This document shows positions 9,851 through 21,317 of a stretch of DNA of 64,000 nucleotides, piece by piece. Within the stretch, counting starts at the first letter, position 1. Each line of letters opens with the position of its first letter. The stretch is taken from contig JAHQIY010000003.1 of assembly GCA_019054805.1 (NCBI GenBank), forward strand, positions 1,798,001 to 1,862,000, in the 5' to 3' direction. The DNA comes from Brachionus manjavacas (lineage: Eukaryota; Rotifera; Eurotatoria; Ploima; Brachionidae). Under the pieces are notes generated by a model, which saw only the letters and a list, made by a program, of their open reading frames with translations, ran no database searches and had not been told where the DNA came from. Position numbers and translations under genes: made by a program.

Positions 9851-10982
9851 TTTTAAAAAAGAGCGAAAAACAGCACCTTGTGTAAACCGCATTAAATATT
9901 ATAAAATACCTTTCTTTTTAAAGTTCGCGCGATGCAAAACTTCCACACTATCTCCAGATATGGATTTCAACCTCATTTTTGGATTCTACGTATATGAAAA
10001 CCTATGTTTTGTCAAAATTTTAGGGGGGGTCAAAAAAAATTTTTTTTGTCTAGGAGGGTCTGAATCTTTACAGCCTTATATAAAGTATATCTTATTTAAG
10101 CTTTTTTATCTCAGAATTTAATCAATCGAATCTACTCGATCGACACATTTTCTGATAGAGAATTAGATGGTCTATATTCTGAGCTGGTTTTCTTGAAAAA
10201 AAAAAGAAAATTGAAAATTTTTTCGGAAAATTAATAGTTTATTTTGTAAAACCGACTTCAAAATCGTTTTTCTCGACCTCAGAAACCACAAAAAAATTGT
10301 TTCTTTCAATAAAAATATTTTTAAAAAAAGATAAGATAAACAAATTTTTTTTTTTTTTAATAAGATTTTCTTAAGAGACTGTTAAATTTTTAAATACTGT
10401 AAAAATAAATTTCAATTTTTTTAAATTTAAATTTTCTAGTTTTATTTCGGTCCAAATAGAAAGCATTAAATGAAACCTTAGCCAAACTAGGAAACTTTTA
10501 GCTATATTGACCAAAAAATGCTTGAATTTTGTCTATTTGTAGCTTAACAAAAAAAATCTAAAAAACAATAACATTCAATCCTTATTTCGTTTAATTATTG
10601 GTTGGTGAAACACAACCTGAGTTTGATAAGACTTGGACTTTTACTTAATTTCTAAAAGCTGCATTATATATGATATTGCCTTGAAATAAATTTAGATATT
10701 AACTAGTCCGAGGCTGATTCGACTCTTGTTTTTTATTCATTAAGAATAAAGCAGTTTCTTCCAAACCTCAACTGCTTTGGCTCTAAATTCTTCTCAATAA
10801 GGCTCTTCGTACCATAATTCTAATTATGGCGTATTCAACAAAGCTGCTGTCAAATAAATCTTTCAGCTGAGTTAAAATTCAACTTTGAGTTTAATGATTT
10901 ATTAAAATCTTCGTTAATTTTTTTTTTCCAGTTTCATTTATAGCCTTAAGTGTTCCATTTAAGATTATGATTAGACCAGGTA

Positions 10983-11897
10983 TAAACACTCAAAGGACCA
11001 AGGGGTTTTGATGACCCTTTATGATGCTTTTTTTGCTCTTTGCTCAATATATTTAATCATTTTTGACAATTTTTTTTTTCATCAAATCTAAAATCAAAAA
11101 AATACAATAATTAATTCATTTTTGTTTTAAAATCTTTTAATTTTTCTTCAAAAAAATAATTTATACGTTAAGGCCTAAGAGGGGTTTTTTGAACTCAACA
11201 GAAATATTTTCTTTTTTTTTGTAAAATAAATTGAAGACCAAGCTAATTATGCTTTAAATTTCAATATCTACTTAAATTAAATAATTCCTTTTATAAATTA
11301 CAATTTTATGAACTATTTCTCGACGAAAAACTGCCTTACAAGCCCTTGAACTTCTTAGAAATGCGGATGATACCCAATTAGTAGACGCTGATGATAATGA
11401 TAATGATTATAAGGATAATGATGACTTTGATAATGATTTTGAAGATGAAATGGAAACAACAAATCAGCCTAATGCTGAATATGATTCAGATGAAGACTCT
11501 GATAATATAGAAACTGAAGGCGAAAAAGAAACTTAAGAATCTAACAAAGACAAATCTTCGAAAAATGGAACGATATGGATAAGATTGAAAGATGGACAAG
11601 ATAAAATAATTATTATTAAAAAATATTAAAAGAATTTAGATAAAAATATTTTGAATTTTTTTCAAATTTTTTTTTTAAAGTAATTTAAGGTTTTTACTTA
11701 AATCTAGACATATTTTTTTTTGAAAGTATAACAAAAATGATAAAAGACATTTATTTTTGCAATCTGTAACATTTTTTAACATAATTTTAATAAATAATCT
11801 AGTTTATTTTATCTAAAAAGCAAATCTTATTTATAGGTCTTTTTTGGACCCCTTTGGTCCTTAACGTAATAAAAAAAATTGGGCCTTTGAGTGTTTA
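10983..11897. mobile_element. Mini piggyBac-like element
   Basis: At 10,983 the sequence TAAACACTCAAAGGACCAAG begins. The reverse complement of about 11,862-11,897 begins TAAACACTCAAAGGCCCAA and continues to a second GGACCAAAGGGGTCC block. So 15 or more bases of perfect inverted repeat bound a 0.9 kb segment that contains a piggyBac-type N-terminal coding remnant. piggyBac duplicates TTAA; here the flanks read ATAA and CTAA, consistent with one mutation each, but this is inference. It is nested within the larger inverted-repeat element. Confidence 0.5.
11312..11620 (+). pseudogene. piggyBac transposase N-terminal remnant
   Basis: The forward frame from 11,312 reads ISRRKTALQALELLRNADD, then about 50 residues dominated by D, E and N, and stops at TAA 11,534-11,536. 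After the stop the same frame continues ESNKDKSSKNGTIW. PiggyBac transposases start with an S-R-(R/K)-x-(L/T)-x-(A/L)-x-E-(A/L)-L motif, an acidic stretch and then a (K/R)DGTxW strand entering the DDE domain, so order and spacing fit. Everything after that strand is gone. There is no in-frame ATG, and the catalytic domain is absent. Confidence 0.55.
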
Positions 11898-12819
11898 GTC
11901 GCCAATTGTCCAGTAAGATTTTTGAGTCAAAATCGAAAAGTAAACTAAAGGTGTAATATCTTCAGGAAGAGATGATTGTTTCTTTTGAAACAGGACATGA
12001 TTTATCAATGGCAAACGCTTCCTTTTCGAAGCTTCAAAAATTGAGAAGAGAACCATCTTGTGCAATATTCCAGATAAAATTACATTTTTTATTGAAAAAA
12101 TTGATTGATTTAAAATTTGAACGACGAATAGAACTAAGAATAAAATTTAACTCAATTTAAAAAATTCATCCCCAGTTAAATTAGCTAAAATATTAATTTC
12201 AAAAAGTAAATTATCATCTAAAAAAAAACCAAAACCAAAAAAATTATTATCAAAAAGTACATATTCTATTATTTATTCTTTATAATATAAAATGAAGAAA
12301 AAGGAAAATTCTAGTTCTATTTATATTTAAAAAGTATTTTAAACACTTTATATCCGATTGTTAAATTTTCGAATATTTCTCTGATTAACTCGAGTTTGAT
12401 CAGCTATGGAGCATGGTAATTTCGAAGTTATATTTCGATAGTTAAAATCGCGATTCTTTTCGCCCTTGTCTTGGCATTTTAACATGAGAAATTTAAATTA
12501 TCTTTTAAAATTTTATCAATTTTGAAAAACCAAAAATTACGTGTATTTTGGATACGGGTGCATGTACAGGTAAGAACCGAAACCCGTACCCCAACGAATC
12601 TTTCTTTCTGGTTGGCTTGTATGGGTGTTTCAGGGTGTTTTAAAAAGTTTTGTACAAATTATTTTTACACTTGAAAATTTAATATAATGACAATATTTTT
12701 TTAATACAAAAAATAATGTTTATTAAAATTGAGTTTATTAGAAATAAATATATAAAAAAAGGTATTTTATAAAATTTAATGCGGTTTACACAAGGTGCTG
12801 TTTTTTCGCTTTTTTACGA

Positions 12820-13620
12820 GTGGTGTTTATAAAGACATATTTAAGAAATGTCTTTAATTAAAATTTGAATTGAAGGAAGATATTTTTTATCAATTTGTTT
12901 TCTCGACAAATGCTCCAAAGTTTTTAAAAGTCTCAAATTTAAAGTCTAAGTGCGCAGTTGGAAATCCTCTGAAAACTGGGACACTGAAGCATTCAAAATA
13001 CTTTTTACAACGTCTTTGCAACTCATTTTAGATCAGGGGTGATCAAATGTAGAACAAAAAGGAATCAAAATTAATTTCAAATGATAAGTAATTAAAAACA
13101 ATTAATGAAAAGTGAAAATGCTTCGAATAACTCTTATCTTCAATAATTAGTCCTGATTCTGATTTAATAGATACTAAGAAATATATCGTAATACTAAATT
13201 TTTACTCTTAATTCTTTAGTAATTATAATCAGTGTAATTTCAATGATCCAATTTGTTTAAATGAAATAATTGTGGCCTTAAAAAGATTTAAAAATGAAGC
13301 TTACATAGAAATTTATTAATAGAAATCAGAGTTGTTTAAAAGTCACAAGTCTCAAGTCAAGTCCAAGTCAAGACTTTTTTTTTTTTTTTCAAAAATCCCA
13401 CCAAAGACTTTTTTTTTTTTCTTTTCTAAAATAAACGGGCCGCCAAAAAAAAGGTAAAAAAATAAAAATTTAAGTCAATTTAATATATTTATTATTTAAA
13501 AAAAAATATTTTTTTAATTAAAAAAAATTAATTTAAAGTTAAAAAGAAAAAATTTTATTCAAAAATTTAAAAAGAAAAAAAAATTTTATTAAAAAATAAA
13601 AAAAAAAAAGAAAAAAAAAA
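12820..13620. other. AT-rich stretch with a GTCAAGTC word cluster
   Basis: No gene recognised. At about 13,337-13,376 the word AAGTC recurs six times (AAGTCACAAGTCTCAAGTC and continuation), followed by long T runs. A comparable AAGTCAA cluster lies near the 3' end of the hAT remnant at about 54,680-54,740, so this may be the end of a related element. Confidence 0.35.
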
Positions 13621-13626
13621 TTTAAT

Positions 13627-13827
13627 TTAAAAATAAAAAAAGAAAATTTTTTTTGTTTTAAAATTAAATTTGATTTTGTATTCCAATTTTGATTTATTGA
13701 GCTCAAGGTGGTTTTTGAAGCTGATTTTCGGGTCGAATTTAATTCCTAAAAAGATTGATTTTGCTTCTAGTGGTAATGGTGCATTGTCAATGGTCAGATT
13801 TCTTCTTCTTCTATCTTCTACTCCCAA
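13627..13827 (-). pseudogene. Short LINE reverse-transcriptase fragment
   Basis: The minus-strand frame contains NLTIDNAPLPLEAKSIFLGI followed by FDPKISFKNHL. This matches the post-catalytic part of non-LTR reverse transcriptases, where a self-contained L-G-(I/V)-x-(F/I)-D-x2-L-x-(F/W) strand follows the FADD site. The piece is about 50 residues long, then runs into A-rich low-complexity sequence. No other parts of the element adjoin, so it is an isolated scrap. Confidence 0.55.
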
Positions 13828-13829
13828 TG

Positions 13830-14855
13830 GTCAGATTTAGGCTGTATTTAATTATCTTTAGAGAATAAATACTGAAATTTCAAAAACCATTTTTTAAAGA
13901 ATCTTTAAAGTCTTTAAAATTTTTATTGACTGGACAATTAGTTTTTTGGGTCAAATCAATTTATATTTGGTACAGGTATTCTACAGGTATTTTCGAAAGT
14001 GAGTCGGTTATAATGGTTATTGGGTTTTCCTGACTTTTCTCTTCACGACTTTTTACTTCTACAGTTACAAGGTAAGCTTAAAGAAATGTTTGAATTATTG
14101 TTGGAATCAAAATTCTTTAAAATTGAACAAAAATAAAATGTTTCAAAGTTATGCCTTGACTTTTATTTAAACTTGTAAATTAAAAACAGGTCTGTAAATT
14201 AGTCAAGAGTTAAATTAAAAATAATTTTTTAGAATATATAATAATTTTAGCATATATAAATTAAAAATGTATTCAGAACGAAAACATTTACCGAATATTT
14301 AATTAAAACAGTTTTCAGAAATAGTTCCATATAATTGAAATTTATTTTTTAAATAAAATCTTTTTTTTAGAACTTAAATTGAAATGTAAAAAAATAAATT
14401 TTGTTTAGTTTCAAATAAATAAAAAAATTGTTTCTTTTAAGTAATACTTAATTTTACTTAAATGTTTATTTTTAGATTGTAAACGAATTTTAACTACCAT
14501 CATCAAAAAAAAGATCATTAGTGAAAAATAAATAAAGAAAAGAAAATGAACATAATTTTTTAAAAATCAAAAAAATAATTTTTTTCTTTATAAATTAATT
14601 TCAGGATAATTTTAAGAGTAAATTTTTCTGAAGATTAACTTTAATTTTTTGAAATCTGCTCATTTTTCAAATAATATGATTTAGATCTTTTAAATTTAGA
14701 TAATTTGCCCTGAAATTAATTTTTAATATTTTGAAATAATCAATTGCAAAAGTTACATTTTTATTGCAATCAAAAATAAATTTTTTTTGAAATGTGTCAG
14801 ATATTTAGAAATATTTATTTTCTCAATTATTCACCATTTTATAAGCAATAATTAA
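13830..14855. other. Upstream region of the Yip1-family gene, AT-rich
   Basis: About 1 kb of A/T-rich sequence lies upstream of the Yip1-family start codon. I see no upstream exon and no certain core promoter element. TATA-like words are too frequent here to be meaningful. A 5' exon or regulatory sites could lie here unseen. Confidence 0.4.
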
Positions 14856-14857
14856 CA

Positions 14858-15843
14858 ATGAACAATATTCAATTAGCAAATGATGGTTCTGGACAAACTC
14901 ACATATTCACCAGCTTTCCTGAAACTCATCAAGACGAAGTAAATATTTTGGGGAAAAAAATTTCATCATAATAATAATTTTTACTAGCGAAACTATCAAA
15001 ATATTGATTCAGATCAAACCACTTCTTTTTTAGATGAAAATGCTTCATCTGAAAAAACTTACTCAATATGGCAAATAGAATACTATCAGAAATATTTTAA
15101 TATCAACACTACGGACTTTATGTCTCGTATCATCGGATCTATGGTTCCCTCTTTCGGTCAAAATTCCTTACTTAACAAAATCAGGCCAAATCCAGATTTG
15201 TATGGACCATTTTGGATAACAACAACTCTGATATGCACCATCGCCATCGGAGGAAACATAGTCAGCTTTATTCAGAACTTTGGACAAAATTATACGTGGC
15301 AGACCGATTTTCATAAAGTCACATCATCTGCTTTCACCATTGTTTCTTATTCAGTCATCATTCCCGCTGTTCTTTATGTCATAATGAGATCTAGGCAAGC
15401 CAGGGCTGAAATGGAGTTTATAGAAATTTTGTGTATTTATGGTTATTCATTGGCTATATATGTACCTGTTTCGCTTTTATGGTTGATAAATATTTCTTTA
15501 ATGCAGTGGATATTAGTCATGGTGGCGATTGCTTTGTCAGGAAGTGTACTGTTTCTAACATTTTGGCCTGCTATTTCACAGGATCAAAATAGAAATGTAA
15601 TTTTGTTAAAATCTTAAGAAAGTATTATTTTTTTGCCAAAGATTGCTTTTAGTGTGATGTCTGTCATTCTGATACTGAACGCTCTACTGGGAATTGGATT
15701 TATGGTAGGATGATTTAACTTTATTTGAAAAAAAAAGTTTAATTTTTTTTAAGTTGTTCTTTTTTCACTATCCGTCACCGGGAAATAAGGAATTAATAAC
15801 TAGTACAGTGGCAGCGATAACAGCAAACAATACCAGAGTTTAA
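14858..15843 (+). CDS. Yip1-family membrane protein (YIPF1/YIPF2-like), four exons
   Basis: Predicted exons are 14858-14938, 14988-15596, 15642-15704 and 15754-15843, joined by GT...AG introns of 49, 45 and 49 bp. The protein is 280 residues; animal YIPF1/2 are about 300. The N-terminus is polar. The Yip1 domain follows, with a YYQKYF motif near residue 61, the signature NPDLYGPFWI, then GYSLAIYVP, and about five hydrophobic helices. The fourth exon restores a short polar tail; unspliced reading would stop early in intron 2. Yip1 proteins sit in Golgi/ER membranes, bind Rab GTPases and help vesicle traffic. All exon junctions keep phase 0, and the codons lack stops. This is the only clear host gene in the window. 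Its intactness next to dead transposons supports the model. The start ATG is the first in frame but a further upstream exon cannot be excluded. Confidence 0.9.
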
Positions 15844-15889
15844 TTAATGCAGATGAATTTAGTTTTTTTTATTAATGAGAATTGTTTTG

Positions 15890-15895
15890 AATAAA
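15890..15895 (+). promoter_or_regulatory. Polyadenylation signal AATAAA for the Yip1-family gene
   Basis: AATAAA lies 46 bases after the TAA stop of exon 4, followed by T-rich sequence. Such hexamers are common by chance in AT-rich DNA, but the distance is right. Confidence 0.5.
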
Positions 15896-16279
15896 ACTTT
15901 TTTAATTCTAAATTTTGTTTTATGGAGTTTTGAAAAAAAATAAATTGAATTTATCTCAACTTTTAATTAAAAAAAAAAAAATTAATTTCAAAGACTTTGA
16001 CTTAAGCGCGGCCGCGAAAAACACAACATAGAACGTGTTCACATCTTGTATTAATAATAAGCCCCTGTTCTAATAATAATTCCATTTTCACTGCTACATA
16101 AAAAAATATTATTTAGTTATTACACTAACTATATAAATTGTTAGAGCTTAACAATTATTCAATTAACTATTTAAAAAGTATACTTGTATTTCATTTCATT
16201 CATTATACCGCCTTACAAATGGCAAAAAAATCACCTGGGTGCAATCATGACTGAATAAGACGGTAAAAATTCAATTGTT

Positions 16280-16699
16280 AATTTTTGCAATTTGAAGTTT
16301 ATGATCAATGTAAATATCATATCAAAATTTTAGTTTTTGCTTAAATTAAATGAATTTTTATCTGAAGTAAAATAAAATCTTAATCAATATTTTGAAATTT
16401 TGCAATACAAAATTTAATTTTGGTTCGCTGTAATATATTTTATTTAATAATAAAAAATCATTTAAAGCCATAATTTGGATGCTTTAATGCGGATTTCATG
16501 TTGGTTTTTAAAATTTTTATATAAATATTTTATAAAAATCAGTTCAAGATCAATTGGAAAATTTTTTTTTTATTTAATCAAAATAATAAAAATTTTTTTT
16601 TTAAATTAAAAAGTATTTTGAATAAGCTTTTTTCAACATTTTTATTAAGATTTTAATCAATCAAGTTTTGATCATGTGATCATGATCATGAACTTCAAG
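16280..16699 (+). repeat. Dispersed repeat, copy 1 (truncated by LINE insertion)
   Basis: Several blocks here recur, inverted, at about 57,340-57,740: for example TCTGAAGTAAAA with TAAAATCTTAATC, TATTTTGAAATTTTGCAAT, and GAACTTCAAGTT near the end. The order is the same in both copies. The copy ends abruptly at 16,699 where the 3' tail of the downstream LINE begins, so the LINE appears to have landed in it. There is no coding potential. Confidence 0.45.
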
Positions 16700-16771
16700 T
16701 TATAATAATAATAATAATAATAAATAAATAGCTATAATGTGCTAGGCACATGAAATGAGGGTTTAATCTCA

Positions 16772-18679
16772 TTATAATAGCTCAATCAAATTAATTTTGT
16801 CAATTTTGTTTTTAAAAACGTTTATAGAATTAGAATTTACAATATCATTATCCAGTTTGTTCCATACATTCACTACTCTATTGCTAAAGAAATTGTATCT
16901 TTGTTCACAATTCTTCACCAGTTGTTTCTCCATAACAAACTCATGCAGTCTAGAGGAAGGACGGAATATGTTTTCAAGCTTGTTCTTGAACACTAAGGGT
17001 ACATGCCAGTTAATTTTGTCCAGTCCATTGATTATTTTAAACATTTCAATCAAATCACCTCTTAGTCTTCTTGTCTCTAAAGTGGTCAGATTCAATGCCT
17101 TTAGTCTTTGGTTGTAATCTAATCTTTTTAATTCCGGAACAAGTTTTGTAGCTCTTCTTTGCACGGACTCTAGTACTTGAATGTCTTTTTTAAATAAGGT
17201 CTCCAAACCTGCACTCCATACTCTAGGTGGGGCCTAACAAATGCTTTGTATAATCGACCCAGTGTGTCTTTATTTTGGTGTTTGATCGTGCGCTTAATTG
17301 AACCCAGTATGGAATTTGCTTTATTTGCAGCTGCGTTAACTTGTTTAGACCATTTTAGATTGTTCGTTATAATTATACCTAGATCACGCTCAGTCTCAGT
17401 TTCCAAAAGATTCGTGTTTCTAATTATGTAATTGAATTTCGGATTGTTTGGACCGCAATGCATCACCTTACACTTCTCTTCGTTCAACTTTATTAACCAA
17501 TCATCCGTCCATTTTGAAATTTTGCTCAAATCTCTTTCAAGTTTTAAACACGAATATTCGTTATCTATAATTGACATCAATTTAGTATCGTCCGCAAATA
17601 CCTCACAAAAAGTTTCAAGAAGCTTAGGCAGATCATTGATGTAAATGATAAATAAAATTGGTCCTAAAACCGAGCCTTGGGGAACCCCGCTCGTAACATT
17701 TACCCATTTAGACATCTCAGTTCCTAACACTACTCTCTGTCTTCTTCCAAACAAAAACGCTTCTATCCATTTGATAATAGATACATCAAAACCATAACAC
17801 GTTAATTTGTGAATTAAGCGCTTATGCGGAACTGTGTCGAATGCTTTAGCGAAATCTAAATAGATAATGTCCAGAGCATTTTTTTGGTTCAATGTCTCTG
17901 ACACTAAATCGATAGTCTCAAGAAGATTTGTAACACATGATTTATTGCTAATGAAACCATGTTGCCTGCCATCTAACAAATCATTTTCAGTTAAAAAATT
18001 AACTATTACTACTTTTAGAAGCCTTCCCATCACTTTACAAACAATGGAAGTAAGAGATACAGGTCTATAATTAGAAGCCTGTATTCTACAACCTTTCTTG
18101 AATAAAGGAGTAACGTTCGCCTCCAACCAGTAGCTTGGTACTCTTGAGCTTTTGAACGATTTAATAAAAATTATAGATAGCGGGATTGACATAGCTTCAG
18201 CGATCTCGTGGAGAACCCAGGGATGGAACTCATCTGATCCTCTAGATTTATATTTGTCCAACCTCTTGAGCTCATTAAAAACGTTTTCTTTAGAAAAAGT
18301 AACATACGGATCAATACATACAGTTTTTTCAGTAAAATTCTCCAGGCGAACAGTAAAATCAGGCTCTTCTTTGATAAAAACTGACTCAAATTGCTCATTT
18401 AAAATGCTGCATAAATCGGAAGATTCTGTTTTTTAATTCGCCAAATTTATCTTTTAGTGCCTTGATTTGATCTTTTACAGCCAACTTGGAATTTACGTAC
18501 GAATAAAACAGTTTTGGAAATTTCTTTGATTTCGCAACCAAATTCATCTCGAACTCTTTAAGGTCATTTTTCAACGACTTGTTTGCATCTTTTTTAACTT
18601 TTTTGTACTCCACAAGTAAAACGACGTTTTTTCCAGAAGCTAAATACTTAAACCAAAAATTCTTTTTCTTACGAGTCAA
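16772..18679 (-). pseudogene. LINE ORF2 C-terminal part: reverse transcriptase
   Basis: Three overlapping frames (18,679-18,395; 18,261-17,170; 17,206-16,772) make up linker, polymerase and thumb/C-terminal domain. Landmarks in the 363-codon block are NYRPVSLTS, QHGFISNKSC, motif A IIYLDFAKAFD, motif B SGVPQGSVLGPILFIIYIND and motif C EVFADDTKLM with both aspartates. They are followed by EKDLGI-like and HLEYGVQVW strands. The last block has the IQVLESVQRRATKLV motif usual in CR1/Jockey-group elements. All catalytic residues are kept; inactivity comes only from frameshifts near 18,390 and 17,190. Confidence 0.8.
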
Positions 18680-19774
18680 TTTTTTGCTTTTTCGTAATCC
18701 ATGGTACTTTTACTTTCGCTTGCTTTCTACGCAGAGGTATGTACTTTTTACAAAGATGGTTGTAAACTTTGAGTAAAAAGATATAAGATGCTTCAACATC
18801 TTTTTTGTTAAATATACTCAACCAATTAATTTTCACCAGCTCATCTGCGAACAGTTTATATTTACCTTTCGAAAAGTCAAACAAACGGTTATCGAAATTG
18901 CTAAAGATCGATACTGTTGAGTACTTGAATGTCAACACATGATGTCCTCGTAAAAGATCACCCAAAACCGGTTTGTGTTCCAGCTCAAGAACTCTTTCTC
19001 TGTTCGAAGCTAGGACTAAATCTAGAATGTTTGAACTTGAATTTTCACTTGTCTGGAACGTATTTTTCATAACAACTTGACTTAAAAACGAATCTTGTAA
19101 GTTTTCAACAAAAACTTGGCTTGCTAGGTCAAAAGGTGTAATATCTGGAAAATTACTATTCGTCGACCATTTGATCGACGGATAGTTGAAGTCGCCACAT
19201 ATTACTAAGCTACTAAAGCGTCCTCCAGACACCAGCTTGCTAGCTTCTGCTATCAACAGATTGATTCTCAGATCGATCTCGGCACGAGAATCTGGTGGTC
19301 TGTAAAAACATCCAATGAGTATCTTGTCTGTCTGATTTTGAATCTCGCACCAAACACACTCAACTAGACCATCTTGCAACTCCGGAATCTCAACTAATAG
19401 ACCACTTAAATTGCTTTTTACGTAAACACAAACTCCACCACCTCTAGATCCTCTATCTCTTCTAAACAACGAGTAGCCAATCATGTTGGTTACAGAATTC
19501 TCCACGAACCAAGTTTCTGATACAAGCAAAAGGTCAGGGTCTTCATCAGCGATTTCAGACTCTAAGTAAGGCAGTTTATTGTCGAGAGAAGTTGCGTTGG
19601 TGTACCAAAATTTAAAAAGTTTTTGCTAATTACATTATTACGTTTGTTGGATAAGTTTTGAGACGAAAGATTCATTGATGAAAAATTATTTGATGAACAA
19701 TAAATATTACTAATGCTCACTGCTACGTTACTATCTGCTAGACTTGAACTGTTAATAAAAGAGTTTACTTGCAT
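18669..19774 (-). pseudogene. LINE ORF2 N-terminal part: APE endonuclease
   Basis: The leader block (19,774-19,562) is serine/asparagine-rich. A shift near 19,610 separates it from KFWYTNATSL, and the 286-codon block 19,529-18,669 then carries VSETWF, SRGGGVCVYVK, GCFYRPP and GDFNYPSIKW, the usual strands of the APE-type nuclease. A histidine late in the domain sits in LRGHHVLTF. The enzyme would nick target DNA for target-primed reverse transcription. Layout and motifs match the endonuclease at 3,766-5,088, which supports a shared family. The frame shifts again at the 3' end, near 18,690, before the linker to the polymerase. Confidence 0.75.
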
Positions 19775-20439
19775 TCAATTTGAACTTATTTTGATCTTCA
19801 CGATCTCAAAGTTGCGTATTCCATATCTAAACCCAGTTTGAGCACTGTCGTTGCTATTGTTTAATTCGTTTCTTTTAGCTATTAATTTCTTGCTGAGCTC
19901 TCTCTCAGCAAACGTTTGATCAGGGTTGATATAAACTTTTTCAAATTTTTCGTTGTGCTTTAAATACTTCGCTGATTTTAACAATTCAAGTCTGCTGTCT
20001 TTATCTTCTAATTCAACGAGTATTGGTGTACTTTTGACATTGTCATCCTTTCGTTTAAATCTTCTCACAAACTTTACTTTTTACTGTCACAACCAACCGA
20101 CTCAACCATTTCTTTAACCAAATCAACGTTTACTTTACTGTCTTCGGTAAACTCGGTGCCAAATATTAGCACGTTTTTACTCTTCTTCTCCTCCTCACAT
20201 CTTTCCAGGCGAATAGCATTAATTATATTTTTCTCGACGTTGTCCATTTTATTCTTTTTAAGAAGATCCGAAAATAACATAGGTTTGTTTTGCTCTTTGC
20301 TTCCTTTCAATTTCTTATTCTCAGTCTCCAACAACTTACATTTCTCTTCCAAATCTGAAATTCTCATTTCCGGTCCATCTATTAGCTTTTTCTGTTCAGC
20401 TGCAAACGCATCGAAAGTGGATTTTTGGACATTTACCAT
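19775..20439 (-). pseudogene. LINE ORF1: coiled coil plus RRM-like RNA-binding protein, frameshifted
   Basis: The first block (20,439-20,074; 121 codons) starts at ATG and has a clear coiled coil around residues 25-50 (ISDLEEKCKLLETENKKLKG) and an RNP2-like strand NVLIFGTEF. One extra A in an A-run near 20,080 shifts the frame. The second block (20,068-19,775) continues with FVRRFKRKDD, PILVELED and VYINPDQTFAERELSKKL, the conserved end of ORF1 in this group. Coiled-coil plus RRM ORF1 proteins trimerise and coat the element RNA as nucleic-acid chaperones. A single-base change would reopen the frame, so decay is recent. Confidence 0.7.
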
Positions 20440-20450
20440 TTTAGAATAAA

Positions 20451-20890
20451 TTATTAAAATTTTTGATCATATATCTGTAAATTAATTGTTCTCTTAATTG
20501 TTTTAAGTTGCCGTTAATTTTGATTTAAAAATCAACTCATTTTTAAATCAAGTCTAATGACTTGTTCTGAAAAAAACTAAAGAGTCAAGTACCTCGAAAA
20601 ATACCGCATTCTCTTGTTTTTAAAGTGTTATAGAAATATGAAAATTCAGTATTTACGACCACTTTGGAACTTGATTTAACAAAACGAGCTGCCCAAAACG
20701 CATTTTTTGGCTGAGTTTCTAAGGACGCAGATCAATGAATTTTTTTATCTCAATGGACTTAGTTGACTAAATCTGAAGAAAAAGTTATCTCAATTCTAGT
20801 GCCTCGAAATTTCTTTGTGATATTTAAAGCAGTGACGTCTTCCTTAGTTTTTTGTGACATTAAATTGATGCTTTTTTTAACCAATTCTTT
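20451..20890. other. Probable LINE 5' leader and unassigned sequence
   Basis: This region follows the ORF1 start of the minus-strand LINE and may be its untranslated leader. It contains GACTTG/CAAGTC words at 20,560-20,600. No open frame. Confidence 0.35.
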
Positions 20891-20891
20891 T

Positions 20892-21317
20892 TCATACATG
20901 AACTTGTATGATTAAAAATAGATCACTTCTTTTTCTTATTTCAACCAGATTTGGAATGTTAAAAGCCTTCAATCTGCTTTCATACGGTTTGTTTCTAATT
21001 GAAGAAACAAATTTCGTAGCTTTGCGTTGAATTCTTTCAACATTCTCACAGTCAGAATTAAGAATTAGAGACCACACAGGAACCGAAAATTCCAAAAGAA
21101 GACCAACAAAAATTAAATGCAGAGATCTAAATAATTTACAATCATAACATTTCTTTGCATAATTTAACACTTGATTTTTCCATTTCAGATTTGAATTGAA
21201 AATAAATCCAAGATCGCTTTCGGTTTCTGACGTTGATAACTGCTTACCATTCATTAGATAAGAAGAATCCATGACTATGACCACGCATTTTGATATCTGA
21301 AGAGAAGAAGATATCAA
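20892..21317 (-). pseudogene. LINE reverse-transcriptase C-terminal fragment
   Basis: This 141-codon minus-strand block shows an ISKCVVIVMDSSY region and SETESDLGFIFNSNLKWK, then a thumb-like strand LLEFSVPVWS and NVERIQRKATKFVSSIRNKP. These are the post-FADD strand and C-terminal domain of the same LINE group as the neighbouring long copy. It lies just upstream of that copy's 5' end in the same orientation. It is a separate 5'-truncated insertion, since the upstream copy already has its own C-terminus. The catalytic motifs are missing. Confidence 0.65.

Larger units (their letters stand above)
9854..12819. mobile_element. 2.97 kb element bounded by about 60 bp inverted repeats
   Basis: The sequence around 9860-9915 contains GCGAAAAACAGCACCTTGTG followed by TAAACCGCATTAAAT and ATAAAATACCTTT. 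The reverse complement of 12757-12815 is almost the same, with one A-run indel and a few substitutions. This is a clear pair of terminal inverted repeats. The interior has no surviving transposase of its own but includes a nested piggyBac-like piece and a GC-richer patch at 12,540-12,640. A TA flank is possible on both sides, but the target duplication is unresolved. The superfamily is unknown. Confidence 0.6.
16700..20450 (-). mobile_element. Near full-length non-LTR retrotransposon (CR1/Jockey-like)
   Basis: Minus-strand order: ORF1 (20,439-19,775), APE endonuclease (about 19,620-18,690), reverse transcriptase (18,680-17,170) and C-terminal domain (17,206-16,772). A short 3' UTR ends in a triplet tail at 16,700-16,730 (ATA repeats on the plus strand, TAT on the sense strand). 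Simple triplet tails rather than poly(A) are typical of several APE-type LINE clades. Several single-base frameshifts break the frames. It belongs to the same group as the copies at 3.7-6.0 kb and 24.2-33.5 kb. Confidence 0.85.

Noticed and set aside
9831-10121. 96-codon plus-strand frame
   Set aside because: It runs through the inverted-repeat end of an element and a T/A-rich stretch, and has no domain or neighbour that supports it.
16006-16016. GC-only palindrome GCGCGGCCGCG (contains a NotI site) in AT-rich DNA
   Set aside because: Striking but single and short, without vector or adaptor sequence around it. Most likely chance.
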